Part shown: piece after piece, positions 16,052-24,881 of the stretch
Layout: every line of letters begins with the position of its first letter
Position numbering within the stretch: position 1 is the stretch's first letter
Assembly: GCA_002476625.1 (NCBI GenBank)
Contig: DLLC01000016.1
Location: forward strand, 1-36,261
Length of the DNA: 36,261 bases
Origin: Porphyromonadaceae bacterium UBA7572
GTDB taxonomy: Bacteria; Bacteroidota; Bacteroidia; Bacteroidales; Muribaculaceae
Direction of reading: 5' to 3'
The notes under the pieces: model-generated
Databases searched by the model: none
Told to the model about the DNA's origin: nothing
Seen by the model: only the letters and a program-made list of their open reading frames with translations
Translations under genes and position numbers: made by a program

Positions 16052-18277
16052 TCAGTTCATTTCCTTGATGGCATTGAGAAAGTATGCCTCACTCTTAATC
16101 ATGTTGCGCGCCTGAAGCACCATCGTCTTCGTTTCGCTGAGAATGTTAAGGAACAGCGCACTGGCGCGGGAACTTGAGGTGGCATCGTTGCGCACTCGCT
16201 TAATGTGGTTCTTGATGGTTTCGGCGATGGTGTCGAACAAGTCGTCGCGCATCACCATCACATCGTCGAGGCGGCTGAAGTCCTTCTTTGCAAGCATATC
16301 CGAGATTTGGGTAAAGATGGCGTCCACTTTATCGTTGATCAGCTTCAAGTCGTGGATTTGCTCCTCCGACAGGCCACGGTGATTGTTGTTGATGTGGTTG
16401 TAGGCAGGGCGCGTGCTGTGCAGCAGTGCCTTCGACACCTCGCACACATAGTCCACAATCTGCACATAATAATGGGCGGTTTCGATGTGCTGCTCTTGGA
16501 GCTTTTTCACCGTAGAGCAGATTTCATACTTGCGGTGGTTGGCCTCCTCATACATACGCTCGCTCTGTGTCACCACTTCTTTCAGCCCCTTGCGGTTCTC
16601 AGTGAAGAGCGACACCAGCATACGGTTGTAGATGCTCGAGGCCTGGTTCATTGTATTCACCACCATCTGCGTGCAGTTGTAGAGCACATCTTCCGGCGCG
16701 TCGTTGTCGGCAATGAGATGCTCCTCTTCTGAGCTGGTCTCCACCACATCACTTTTTGCGATAAAGCGCTTGAGCAGGATGTAGGCGGCCAAAAGCACCA
16801 GGGCGGCAAGCGCGTAACCCTCACCAACCATCAGGAGTGTGGTGATGATGAACGACATCACGAAAGCTACAAATGCTGTCACGAACCAGCCCATAATCAC
16901 CACCATCACACCAGAGATGCGGTACACGGCACTGTCACGGCCCCACACCCTGTCGGCAAGCGACGAGCCCATCGACACCATAAACACCACGTAGGTGGTA
17001 GAGAGTGGCAGCTTCAACGAGGTGCCGATACAAATCAAGATGGAGGCTGCGGCGAGGTTCACCACGGCGCGGATGAGGTCGTAGGTGCGTCCGCCCTTTT
17101 CCTCATCGCTCAGCGGTGTAAAACGGCGGTTGATGGCATCCACCCATTTGGCTGGAAGCACTTTACTGTACCATTCATTAAGCCTCACAGCGTAGCGCAC
17201 AAGCGCTCTCGAGAAAGGAGTGGAGCTGAAGCGCTCGTCCTCCTCCTGCTGTGAGGCAAGGGTAAGCTCGGTTTGCGACACCTTCCTGGCGTCCTTCGAG
17301 AAGAATAGTGTAAGCGCCATCACCACACCGGCTATAGCGAGAAATCCGATGTTCACCATCTTCGGGTCGTTAAGACCACCCATCATCATAGAGGTGCCAC
17401 CGTCTTGTGCCAGCTTGTAAGCGTCAAGGCCAGCCAAAGGCACACCCACGAAGTTCACCAGGTCGTTGCCGGCAAAGGCAAGCGCCAATGCGAAAGTGCC
17501 GCTGAGAATGGTGATTTTCAGAATGCTCACACCCAACTTTTGGAGAATAAAGAGCAAGAGCGACGCCACTGCCCATACGCTTACAAGCACCACGCCTATA
17601 TTATTTGAAATAAAGCCTGAGATTTCCTCGGTAATCAGACCTGAATTTTTCAAGCCCTTGAACATGGCAAAGTAGATGATTCCCACCAGTGCCACTCCGC
17701 ACCACACTGCGCCCCAGCGTGCAAACTGCTTGGCGTAGCGGAAGGTGAAAAGCAGGCGAGAGAAATACATAATCACAGAGCCTACGATGAATGACAGCAC
17801 CACCGACACGAGAATGGCGGAAATCATTCCCAATGCCTTGCCTCCGTTCACAAACTCACCGATACCGGCAGAGAGGTCGCAGGAATAAATCTTAAACACG
17901 GTCACAGCCACTGCTGCACCGAGCAGCTCGAATATCATCGACACGGTGGTGGAGGTGGGCAGGCCGAGCTTGTTGAAGCCATCGAGCAGCACCACATCGG
18001 TAAGCATCACGCCCACATACAGGAACATAATCTCCGTGAACGTGAACATTTCGGGATGGAACACGCCGTTGCGCGCCACCTCCATCATGCCGTGAGAAGT
18101 GAGCACGCCCACTAAAATGCCAACTGCGGCCACACTGATAATGGTTCGGTAAGGTGCTATTTTTGAGCCTAACGAAGAGTTCAGGAAGTTGATGGCGTCG
18201 TTCGACACGCCCACTATCAAATCCACAATCGCCAGAATAGCAAGAATCACTACAATTACTGTAAATACTGGACTCAT
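16052..18277 (-). CDS. PiT-family inorganic phosphate permease fused to a PhoU-like domain
   Basis: Imports phosphate (metal-phosphate complex) across the inner membrane. The 741 residues hold two PiT halves: GVSNDAIN (23-30) and AGNDLVNF are the paired GANDxxN-type signatures, with GLPTSTTVSM and LPLSTTYVVFMVSMGSSLADR following in each half, and about ten to twelve hydrophobic helices. From about residue 525 the protein changes to a soluble, all-helical PhoU-like tail (DVLYNCTQMVVNTMNQ, ERMYEEANHRKYEI, RDDLFDTIAETIKNHIKR). PhoU proteins gate phosphate transporters and signal to PhoR, so the fused tail may gate its own channel. It lies 159 nt after a histidine kinase gene on the same strand with no terminator or clear promoter between. 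Confidence 0.9.
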   Translation of the reverse strand: MSPVFTVIVVILAILAIVDLIVGVSNDAINFLNSSLGSKIAPYRTIISVAAVGILVGVLTSHGMMEVARNGVFHPEMFTFTEIMFLYVGVMLTDVVLLDGFNKLGLPTSTTVSMIFELLGAAVAVTVFKIYSCDLSAGIGEFVNGGKALGMISAILVSVVLSFIVGSVIMYFSRLLFTFRYAKQFARWGAVWCGVALVGIIYFAMFKGLKNSGLITEEISGFISNNIGVVLVSVWAVASLLLFILQKLGVSILKITILSGTFALALAFAGNDLVNFVGVPLAGLDAYKLAQDGGTSMMMGGLNDPKMVNIGFLAIAGVVMALTLFFSKDARKVSQTELTLASQQEEDERFSSTPFSRALVRYAVRLNEWYSKVLPAKWVDAINRRFTPLSDEEKGGRTYDLIRAVVNLAAASILICIGTSLKLPLSTTYVVFMVSMGSSLADRVWGRDSAVYRISGVMVVIMGWFVTAFVAFVMSFIITTLLMVGEGYALAALVLLAAYILLKRFIAKSDVVETSSEEEHLIADNDAPEDVLYNCTQMVVNTMNQASSIYNRMLVSLFTENRKGLKEVVTQSERMYEEANHRKYEICSTVKKLQEQHIETAHYYVQIVDYVCEVSKALLHSTRPAYNHINNNHRGLSEEQIHDLKLINDKVDAIFTQISDMLAKKDFSRLDDVMVMRDDLFDTIAETIKNHIKRVRNDATSSSRASALFLNILSETKTMVLQARNMIKSEAYFLNAIKEMN

Positions 18278-18436
18278 AATATTGTTCGTTTAAATTTATA
18301 TAAGTTAATGTTTGTTTTTCTGTTTTCTGATTGGCAAGGCAGCACATCATTATACCCCTGCCAGTGATTATTTTTAAGTATAGTTATGGCTATCAAAGGC
18401 ATTTTACCGCCCCTGAAAAGTAACCGTAAATAAATG

Positions 18437-19894
18437 TTATTCAATCAATTGCTTTGCTAAAGAGAATTCAAATTCCAAGCCTCCGCCATCGCGGTTGCGC
18501 ACGGTAATTTTTCCTTGGTGGAAAGCCACGGCATTCTTCACAATCGACAGCCCGAGGCCCGTGCCGCCCATGCTGCGGCTCCGCCCGGTATCCACACGGT
18601 AGAAGCGCTCAAACAGCCTAGGCAGGTGCTCTTCAGCCACTCCCACGCCATTGTCGCTGAAGGTGAACACATAATATTCTGGCGTGGTCGCCTTCAGTTT
18701 CACCATCACGTCGCGGCCGCCACTGTAGTTGAACGAGTTAACCATCAGGTTGCGGAATATCGACTCTAACAGCGAAGCGTTGCCTTTGATTATCACATCA
18801 TCGGGCACATCAACGTGGATACGCATCCGCTTTTCAGGAGGGAACACCTTCATCTCGTGCACCACCTTCTTGATCACGTCCGACACATTCACCATAGCGC
18901 TCTCTATCTTTTCCGGAGCGTCGGAAATGCGTGTAATCACCGACAGGTCGGACAGTAGAGCCGTAAGCCGCTTCACATTCTCATAGGAAGTGTCGAGAAG
19001 CTGCTTCTTGGCATCGGCGGGCAGTGCATCGGCGTTGTTCTCCAGCGTTTCAAGGCAAGCCTGAATCACGTGCACTGGAGTTTTAATCTCATGGCTGATA
19101 TTATTGGTGAGCTGGTGCTTAATCCGGTTTTTCTCACTCTGCTCATACATGGCCTCGCGCAAATTCTGGTCGCGCTGCTCCGAGGTCACCTTCAAGTTCT
19201 TATACAGGTTCACCACATGTGCCGATATTTCGCCCAGCTCATCGTTAGGGAATTGCTTGGTGTCGTAGTCATCAATGTCGTCGTATTCGGCAGCCGACAC
19301 GAATTTGCGGAGGTTCTTCACGCTACGGCTCACACGGTAGGAGGCGAGCCATGCCAGCACCGTCATCAGCAAGGCTATGACGATGATGAGGTTGCTATTC
19401 ACTGGATCGGCCTTCAGCGTGTCCACCAAAGTGTGGTTATAAGGCAGTGCCGAGCGCACCACAATGCCGTTGCCCCGGGTGGCGGAGTAGAAATACTGGC
19501 GTGCATCGGTGGAGGAAATTCGGCGCTTCTGAAAGCCATGGCCATACTTGATGGCCTCTTTCACCTCTTTGCGGTTGAGGTGGTTTTCTTTCACGTTAGC
19601 GGAATTAGTGTCGTAGATCACCCTGCCGGAGAAATCGATAATCGACACGCGCAGCGAGTCGTCAATCCCTATCTCCTTCAAGGCCTCTGGAGTGATCTGC
19701 TTGCTATTGTCCTTGCCGATGTAATTAAGGATGCGCATATTTTCCATCTGCAGACGGCTGTCGAGCACTTCTGTCTTGAAATCCACCTCACGGGAATACT
19801 GCAAGGCGAAGAACACCAGAGCCAGCGACCATGTGAAGAACATGATCAGCAGGAAGATGCGCGTGTGCACACTAATCCTTGGTTTTGAAACCAT
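18437..19894 (-). CDS. Membrane sensor histidine kinase (PhoR-like)
   Basis: Sensor of a two-component pair. The ATG at 19894 is preferred: AAGGA lies 8 nt upstream, and the gene then overlaps the response-regulator stop by 23 nt; the frame is open further up to 19963. From 19894 it has 485 residues: TM1 (about 8-30, IFLLIMFFTWSLALVFFAL), an extracytoplasmic domain to about 170, TM2 (SNLIIVIALLMTVLAWLA), then HisKA with the phosphoacceptor H in NNISHEIKTPV, and HATPase_c with N box RNLMVNSFNYS, DNGVGV, FERFYRVD and GGTGLGLSIVK. The downstream PiT permease and the Pho-box-like repeats upstream of the regulator suggest phosphate sensing; that is inference. Confidence 0.9.
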   Translation of the reverse strand: MVSKPRISVHTRIFLLIMFFTWSLALVFFALQYSREVDFKTEVLDSRLQMENMRILNYIGKDNSKQITPEALKEIGIDDSLRVSIIDFSGRVIYDTNSANVKENHLNRKEVKEAIKYGHGFQKRRISSTDARQYFYSATRGNGIVVRSALPYNHTLVDTLKADPVNSNLIIVIALLMTVLAWLASYRVSRSVKNLRKFVSAAEYDDIDDYDTKQFPNDELGEISAHVVNLYKNLKVTSEQRDQNLREAMYEQSEKNRIKHQLTNNISHEIKTPVHVIQACLETLENNADALPADAKKQLLDTSYENVKRLTALLSDLSVITRISDAPEKIESAMVNVSDVIKKVVHEMKVFPPEKRMRIHVDVPDDVIIKGNASLLESIFRNLMVNSFNYSGGRDVMVKLKATTPEYYVFTFSDNGVGVAEEHLPRLFERFYRVDTGRSRSMGGTGLGLSIVKNAVAFHQGKITVRNRDGGGLEFEFSLAKQLIE

Positions 19895-20558
19895 AACCAA
19901 ATCCTTGTTTGGTGATAATTCTTTCTCCATATCTACCGATTTTTTTACGTAGTCGGCCCACATTCACGTCCACTGTGCGGTCAATCACACACACGTCCGA
20001 GTCCCATACCCTGTTGAGAATCTCGGCGCGTGAATAAGCCTTGTCGGGGTTTTGCAGGAAAAACGCCAGCAAGTCGGCCTCTGTGGTGGTGAGCGATACT
20101 TGTTTTCCATCTACAAAGCACTCTTTGGTGGCCACATTGAGGGAGAGCGTATCAAACTCCAGCACCTCGCTCTTGGCGTAGCGTCCGCTGCGTCGGAGCA
20201 CACTCTTCACTCTCGCCACCAGTTCGCGCATAGAAAAAGGCTTGCGAATATAGTCGTCGGCACCGCTGTCGAACCCCTCGAGCATATCGTCCTCCGAGTC
20301 TTTCGCCGTGCAGAAGATAATGGGTATCGACTTGAGCTCGCGCCTGCCGCGAATCAGCTTTGCCAGCTCAAAGCCCGACATTCGCTCCATCATCACATCC
20401 AGGAGAAACAGGTCGTAGCGTTCGAGGCGCTTCTTCAAAGCCTCCTCAGCTGAGCAGGCAGTGTCCACGCTGAACCCTTCAAGCTCAAGGTTGAGTTTCA
20501 GCACGTAGCAAATCGACTGTTCGTCGTCAACAACTAATATTTTTGGAACATCTGACAT
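19872..20558 (-). CDS. OmpR/PhoB-family response regulator
   Basis: Partner of the downstream kinase. The 228 residues contain a receiver domain (KILVVDDEQSICYVLKLNLELEG, phosphoacceptor Asp in FLLDVMM, Lys in IRKPF) and a C-terminal winged helix (about 130-228: LTTTEADLLAFFLQNP, RTVDVNVGRLRKKIG, ITKQGFGYGFK). The kinase start codon lies inside its 3' end, indicating translational coupling. A -7-like TACTTTTG (20605-20612, - strand) precedes it, and repeats of TTGTTACA lie further upstream, so autoregulation is plausible. PhoB-like by sequence type and context; no symbol given. Confidence 0.92.
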   Translation of the reverse strand: MSDVPKILVVDDEQSICYVLKLNLELEGFSVDTACSAEEALKKRLERYDLFLLDVMMERMSGFELAKLIRGRRELKSIPIIFCTAKDSEDDMLEGFDSGADDYIRKPFSMRELVARVKSVLRRSGRYAKSEVLEFDTLSLNVATKECFVDGKQVSLTTTEADLLAFFLQNPDKAYSRAEILNRVWDSDVCVIDRTVDVNVGRLRKKIGRYGERIITKQGFGYGFKTKD

Positions 20559-20643
20559 AGCGTCTGCGTATTATCATATAGTGTTGTCCTTTTTCTTTTC
20601 GCTGCAAAAGTATGGTAAATAATGTATTCAATTATAACAAAGC

Positions 20644-20698
20644 TGTAACAATTAAATCGGCAACGCGTTTTCACGCAAATTGTTACACGTTTGTTACA
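20644..20698 (-). promoter_or_regulatory. Candidate Pho-box-like operator of the two-component operon
   Basis: TTGTTACA occurs at 20680-20687 and again at 20691-20698, an 11-bp period, and an inverted copy TGTAACAA lies at 20644-20651. Direct repeats with 11-bp period are how PhoB (CTGTCAT-N4-CTGTCAT) and Bacillus PhoP (TTAACA-type) bind DNA. The block is 86-140 nt ahead of the response-regulator ATG. The rest of the interval 20559-20833 contains no gene I can support. Confidence 0.45.
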
Positions 20699-20833
20699 TC
20701 TTCAAACAGATATGGAGCATTTTGCATCAGTAGAGTTTCATGGCTCTATATGAAAAGAGGGGACCACGCCAAAATCGGAGATTACTACAATTTTGACACA
20801 GCCCCTTCCTTAAAAGGTTATGACAGCTGCGGA

Positions 20834-21988
20834 TCACTTCACCAGTTTCACCCCGATGCCTGGACGATTGGCAGGCACGGTCACCTGCCCGTTCACAATC
20901 TTGATGCCGTCGAAGCGGTCGTTAGCGATGAGCCAGTTGCCGTCAAGGTCGGCCCAGTCGCAAAGTGGCGAGAGCTGGGCGGCGGCAGTCACGGCGCACG
21001 AGGTCTCGGTCATGCAGCCAATCATTATCTTCATGTCGAGCGCACGCGCTAAGGTCACCATCTTGTAAGCCTCATTCATGCCCGTGCTCTTCATCAGCTT
21101 AATATTGATACCCGAATACACGCCGTGGAAGCGACGGATGTCGGGCAGGCGCTGGAATGCCTCGTCAGCCACGATAGGCAGCGGAGAGTGCTCGGTGAGC
21201 CAAGCTGTGTCGTCGAGCGGCATCGTCTTGTCGAGCGGCTGCTCCACAAAGAGGCAGTTCTTGTCGGCGAGCCATTCAGCCATCTCAAGAGCCTCCTCTT
21301 TGGTTTTCCAACCTTGGTTTGCGTCCACATAGAGCTTTACCTCGGGGCGGATGCTACGCACCAGCTCATAGAGGTGCTTGTCCTTTTCAATGCCACCAAG
21401 CCCCATTTTCACTTTAATGAGCTTGAAATCGTAGGTCTCGGTCATCTTCTGGCGCACCACATCGTCGGTGTCGATACCGATAGTGCAGGTGGTGAGTGGC
21501 GCCTTTTCCGGGTTCAATCCCCATATTTTATACCATGGCTGTCCCATGAGCTTGCCCAGAAGATCGTGGAGCGCTATGTCCACACCTGCCTTTGCCGCGC
21601 GGTTGTTGGGAGCCACACTTTCCACATAAGCCAGGATATCTTCTTTGCGGAAAGGATCAGTAAACTGCTCCAGATTGAGGCTGCCGAGGAATTTGCACAC
21701 GCTATCCACACTCTCGCCCAGATAAGGGGGCATGGAGCACTCACCATAGCCTACCACACCGTCGTACTCAAGTTCCACCTGCACGTCGGGGGTGGTGGTG
21801 CGGCTGTACTTGGCGAGATTGAAGGCGTGCTTCAACTTCAGCTCATAAGGGAAGAATTTAAGTTTGAGCTTGCCACTGCGCTTGATTTTGGCAGGGGCTT
21901 TACGAGCGCCTGAAAGCGAGATTGGAGATGCCGCTGCGGCAAGACCAAGACCTGCGCCTAAAATGAATTTTCTACGATCGATTGACAT
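20834..21988 (-). CDS. Dipeptide epimerase (L-Ala-D/L-Glu epimerase type), Tat-like leader
   Basis: Enolase-superfamily enzyme that converts the murein dipeptide L-Ala-D-Glu to L-Ala-L-Glu for catabolism. The start is the ATG at 21988 (384 residues); a TTG two codons upstream is not needed. Residues 1-27 look like a twin-arginine leader (DRRKFILGAGLGLAAAASP). Catalytic residues are complete: KVK 192-194, metal ligands D222, E249 and D275, second base K297 (NIKLMK). The C-terminal DLD (347-349) matches the DxD that anchors the dipeptide amino group. Lies 34 nt after the NlpC/P60 gene on the same strand. Export would put the reaction outside the cytoplasm, unlike E. coli YcjG. Confidence 0.9.
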   Translation of the reverse strand: MSIDRRKFILGAGLGLAAAASPISLSGARKAPAKIKRSGKLKLKFFPYELKLKHAFNLAKYSRTTTPDVQVELEYDGVVGYGECSMPPYLGESVDSVCKFLGSLNLEQFTDPFRKEDILAYVESVAPNNRAAKAGVDIALHDLLGKLMGQPWYKIWGLNPEKAPLTTCTIGIDTDDVVRQKMTETYDFKLIKVKMGLGGIEKDKHLYELVRSIRPEVKLYVDANQGWKTKEEALEMAEWLADKNCLFVEQPLDKTMPLDDTAWLTEHSPLPIVADEAFQRLPDIRRFHGVYSGINIKLMKSTGMNEAYKMVTLARALDMKIMIGCMTETSCAVTAAAQLSPLCDWADLDGNWLIANDRFDGIKIVNGQVTVPANRPGIGVKLVK

Positions 21989-22022
21989 AATCAAAATGCT
22001 ATATTTTATAATTTATATTTCT

Positions 22023-23168
22023 CTAAAAGTACCACGGATGGTTACGAACATAGGTGATGCATGGTGTGCCCACCTCTCCAGCTATGCGACTTGCTGAAAG
22101 TGGTGAGTATAGATAGGAGGGATCTGCGGGGTCAAGGCTGTTGATTTTCACCTGTCCTGAGCAGTGGATATATTTACCGTCGCTCATATAGATGCCCACA
22201 TGGGTCACACGGCCCGATTTTGTGCCGAAAAACAGCAAATCGCCAAGCTGACACTTCTGCCACTCATTGCCTGCTATCTTCAGTCCATAAAGAGCCTGCT
22301 GCGAGGCATCGCGAGCCAAAATCACGCCACTGCTGAAATAGCTCACCTTGGCAAGGCCGGAGCAGTCGGTCAGTTTGGTAGTAGTGCCACCCCACAGATA
22401 GCCAGAGCCGAGCATGCGGCGAGCGGTCTTGAGCACAGTGTTTAGGTCAAGATCCTTTTTTGCCCACTTTGCAAAATCTGCCACTTCGCTCTTGAGAATC
22501 CAGCCAAGGCGGCCATCAGGCGTGGCGAGCTGAATCCACTTGCCCTTCTCGCCCTTGTATTCTAAGATGTTGCCCATCACCAGGTCAGTCACAGTCTCAT
22601 CGCCTGAAGGCTCTGTCACAAGCCGCGAACCATACACAGTGACAATGTAGCGCTTTGCTGCACGCCAAGCCTTCAACTGGCTCTCGCTGCGGCAAATCAG
22701 CGACGATTCTGGCACATAGGAGATGTAGCCGTCGGGGGTCTGCACGCGGTACCAGTCGGAAGAGCAGTCAATCACCCTCACAGGCTGCCCCATAATGCCT
22801 TGTGTGGCCATTTCCGCCGCATGCTTGCCCTCTGTGCGCATACTCGCCACAGAAAGTTTCACCAGAGCCCACTGCTTATCGGCTGGCACAGAGCTATGAA
22901 GCACACGCACCAAATTCACCACATTTGAGAAACCGCTATCAGCCAACTCTTTGCTGATGGCAGCCTTTTGCTCCTGGTATCCAACGGTTCCAGTCACCGC
23001 CACCGTGTCGCCACTGGTGAACGACTGCACCTCCCAGATGGCAGTGCGTTTGTCGGGCGCAATGCGTCCTTTAAGACTGTTCAGCACATTGGCAGCATTG
23101 TTTGCCATAGCACAAATGCCCATCATCGGCATCAGTGCCACACATATCAATTTGATAATCTTATTCAT
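22023..23168 (-). CDS. Exported NlpC/P60 murein-peptide endopeptidase with SH3 domains
   Basis: Predicted gamma-D-glutamyl-L-diamino acid endopeptidase that cuts free or cell-wall murein peptides, releasing L-Ala-D-Glu, the substrate of the epimerase next door (YkfC-like). The 381 residues have a signal peptide (ending AMAN, about 1-22), an N-terminal helical part, two SH3b-like domains (about 115-160 and 175-230), and the NlpC/P60 domain: C269 in LTDCSGLAKVSYF, H323 in VTHVGIYM and H335 in IHCSG form the triad. It lies between the transglutaminase-like gene and the epimerase gene, all on the - strand. Strong family match; substrate assigned from context. Confidence 0.9.
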   Translation of the reverse strand: MNKIIKLICVALMPMMGICAMANNAANVLNSLKGRIAPDKRTAIWEVQSFTSGDTVAVTGTVGYQEQKAAISKELADSGFSNVVNLVRVLHSSVPADKQWALVKLSVASMRTEGKHAAEMATQGIMGQPVRVIDCSSDWYRVQTPDGYISYVPESSLICRSESQLKAWRAAKRYIVTVYGSRLVTEPSGDETVTDLVMGNILEYKGEKGKWIQLATPDGRLGWILKSEVADFAKWAKKDLDLNTVLKTARRMLGSGYLWGGTTTKLTDCSGLAKVSYFSSGVILARDASQQALYGLKIAGNEWQKCQLGDLLFFGTKSGRVTHVGIYMSDGKYIHCSGQVKINSLDPADPSYLYSPLSASRIAGEVGTPCITYVRNHPWYF

Positions 23169-23240
23169 CGCTATATTGTATATATTTGTATGTTTATTGT
23201 TTAATGGTTAGCGGTTAGTAGCTAACGACCAATTTCAAAT

Positions 23241-23272
23241 CCCTAACTTCTAATCTCTAACCTCTAACTTCT
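23241..23272. repeat. Microsatellite-like array of RRTTAGA-type units
   Basis: On the - strand the spacer reads as repeated GTTAGA, GATTAGA and AGTTAG units starting straight after the TAG stop of the transglutaminase gene. A similar array is at 28571-28600. Next to it, GTTAG-tag-CTAAC (23214-23226) is a small palindrome. Confidence 0.6.
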
Positions 23273-24700
23273 CTACTTCACCGGCTCCATACTGTTGAGC
23301 TTAAACGACGACTCCCATTTGTCGTAGTAGAGGTTACCTTTCCTCCATTCCACCTCTCCACTCTGGAAGTCCACGGTCTCGCTGCGGATGTATTTCTTCT
23401 CCGGGCTCAACTTGTCGCCCACAGCCTCGTTTGAGGCCATACGGTAGATGTCGATACCCGTGGCGTAGTAGTCGCGCATTTGCTCGCAATCTTCTGTGGT
23501 GCGGCCAAATGAAGCGTCGGTAGGCACCCACCCCACTCCTTCAAAATAGGTCTCGCCCCAGTCGTGGAAGTTGAGCCCGCCAGGGTGCAGCATATAGCCG
23601 CTCTCCCAGCGTGCAGGAATACCTGCGGCGCGGCACAGTGTGATGTAGAGCAGCCCCACCTGTCCACAGTCGCCGTGGCCATTCTCGAGCACATACTCAG
23701 GAATGTTCTTGATGGTGCTGTATTCACGCGCACCAGCCCAAGGGAAGCGCGAGGCTATCCAGTGGTAAATGTGGCTGGCGGCAATCACAGGGTTTTGTTC
23801 CTCTCCGCCCACTATATATTCAGCCAGGGTGCGGATAGAGTCAGTGATCACGATGTGAGGGTATTCGCTACTGGTGTATTTGATGTATTCTGGTGTGCGC
23901 TTATATGGCTCCACCATTGTGAGCAGGTCCTGCTTGGCTATATGCCTTTCACCCACATCGTAGCTGAAGGTGTATTCAAAGTGGGTGGGCTTGCCCTTTT
24001 CAGCAGTAGCCTCCATATACACGGTGTGGTGCTTGCTGCCCTTGCTCCATGTGACGGGGCGGTTGCTGCTTTCGAGCTTCACATTTTTCTGACGCAGGTT
24101 TTCATAAGGAATGGGCATCCACACACGCAGCGTCTCGCCGGCAGGAATGGCGTCGGCATTCACATCGAGAGTGAACGTGGCATTCACATGGTGCCAGTCG
24201 CGCACGCCGTTTGAGTCGGGCACTTGTCTGAGGGCGCGCAGCGCGTATTTGCGCAAGCTCTCACACTCCTCTGCATTGTCGGCCTTGTTGGCCTCGGCAA
24301 ATTCCTCGCCAAGGAGCCACAGGTTGCGCACCGCTTTGCGAAACCACATTTCCTTTCCGTCGATGTTCATCACCTCTATGGCCTTCACCTTTTTCCACTG
24401 GGCTATCTGCTGGTCGGTGGCATCGGGGCGCTTCTCGCGGATTTGCTTCACCCCGTCTTCTGGCAGGAGCGTGAAATCCATGCGTATGCGGTCCATAATC
24501 TGGCTGAGCGAGTCGATGGTCACGGCGTTGGCCTTGCGCACTTTCGACGGCAGCTTCTTCATCAGTTGCGACGCCTCGGCAAATTCCCCGCTGTCCATCA
24601 GCCGGTCCACGCGGGCACGCCAGCCTGTGGCTTCGGTTGCTGCCTGTGCGGTCAGCAGTGCCGCGAATGCAGCTGTGGCTATTAATGTTTTCTTCAGCAT
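23273..24700 (-). CDS. Exported transglutaminase-like (papain-fold) protein
   Basis: The 475-residue protein has a signal peptide (MLKKTLIATAAFAALLTAQA), an N-terminal helical region to about 165, a beta domain (about 170-255, TFTLDVNADAIPAGETLRVWMPIP), then a transglutaminase-like core with the triad C345 (GHGDCGQVGLLYITLCRAAGIPARW region), H379 (FHDWGETYF) and D395 (WVPTDASFG). Such domains usually act as peptidases or amidases rather than cross-linkers. As first gene of the set with NlpC/P60 and dipeptide epimerase, it probably processes murein peptides; its precise reaction is unknown. It has a good promoter. The gap of 104 nt to the next gene contains TTAGA-type repeats but no terminator. 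Confidence 0.85.
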   Translation of the reverse strand: MLKKTLIATAAFAALLTAQAATEATGWRARVDRLMDSGEFAEASQLMKKLPSKVRKANAVTIDSLSQIMDRIRMDFTLLPEDGVKQIREKRPDATDQQIAQWKKVKAIEVMNIDGKEMWFRKAVRNLWLLGEEFAEANKADNAEECESLRKYALRALRQVPDSNGVRDWHHVNATFTLDVNADAIPAGETLRVWMPIPYENLRQKNVKLESSNRPVTWSKGSKHHTVYMEATAEKGKPTHFEYTFSYDVGERHIAKQDLLTMVEPYKRTPEYIKYTSSEYPHIVITDSIRTLAEYIVGGEEQNPVIAASHIYHWIASRFPWAGAREYSTIKNIPEYVLENGHGDCGQVGLLYITLCRAAGIPARWESGYMLHPGGLNFHDWGETYFEGVGWVPTDASFGRTTEDCEQMRDYYATGIDIYRMASNEAVGDKLSPEKKYIRSETVDFQSGEVEWRKGNLYYDKWESSFKLNSMEPVK

Positions 24701-24746
24701 TGTTGCGTTAAGAGTTTGTTAATGTTGATTGAAACTAATTTAGCCT

Positions 24747-24776
24747 CAAATTTAATCATTTTTTCCGAATTATCAA
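24747..24776 (-). promoter_or_regulatory. Promoter of the murein-peptide salvage genes
   Basis: On the - strand TTG (24774-24776), 19 nt, TAAATTTG (24747-24754). Predicted leader about 40 nt to the ATG at 24700. Confidence 0.65.
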
Positions 24777-24810
24777 CCACTTCACCCCCAACATCTTTCC
24801 TCCTATTTCT

Positions 24811-24852
24811 AAAAAAGCACGGCAGAGAGCGCTCGTGTGCGCTCTCTGCCGT
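24811..24852 (-). terminator. Terminator of the PurF-like gene
   Basis: A perfect 14-bp stem (24819-24832 with 24839-24852) with a 6-nt loop is followed on the - strand by GCTTTTTTAG. It starts 30 nt after the PurF-like stop codon. Confidence 0.9.
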
Positions 24853-24881
24853 CAAATGATATGGATAATGCCCTCGTGGAG

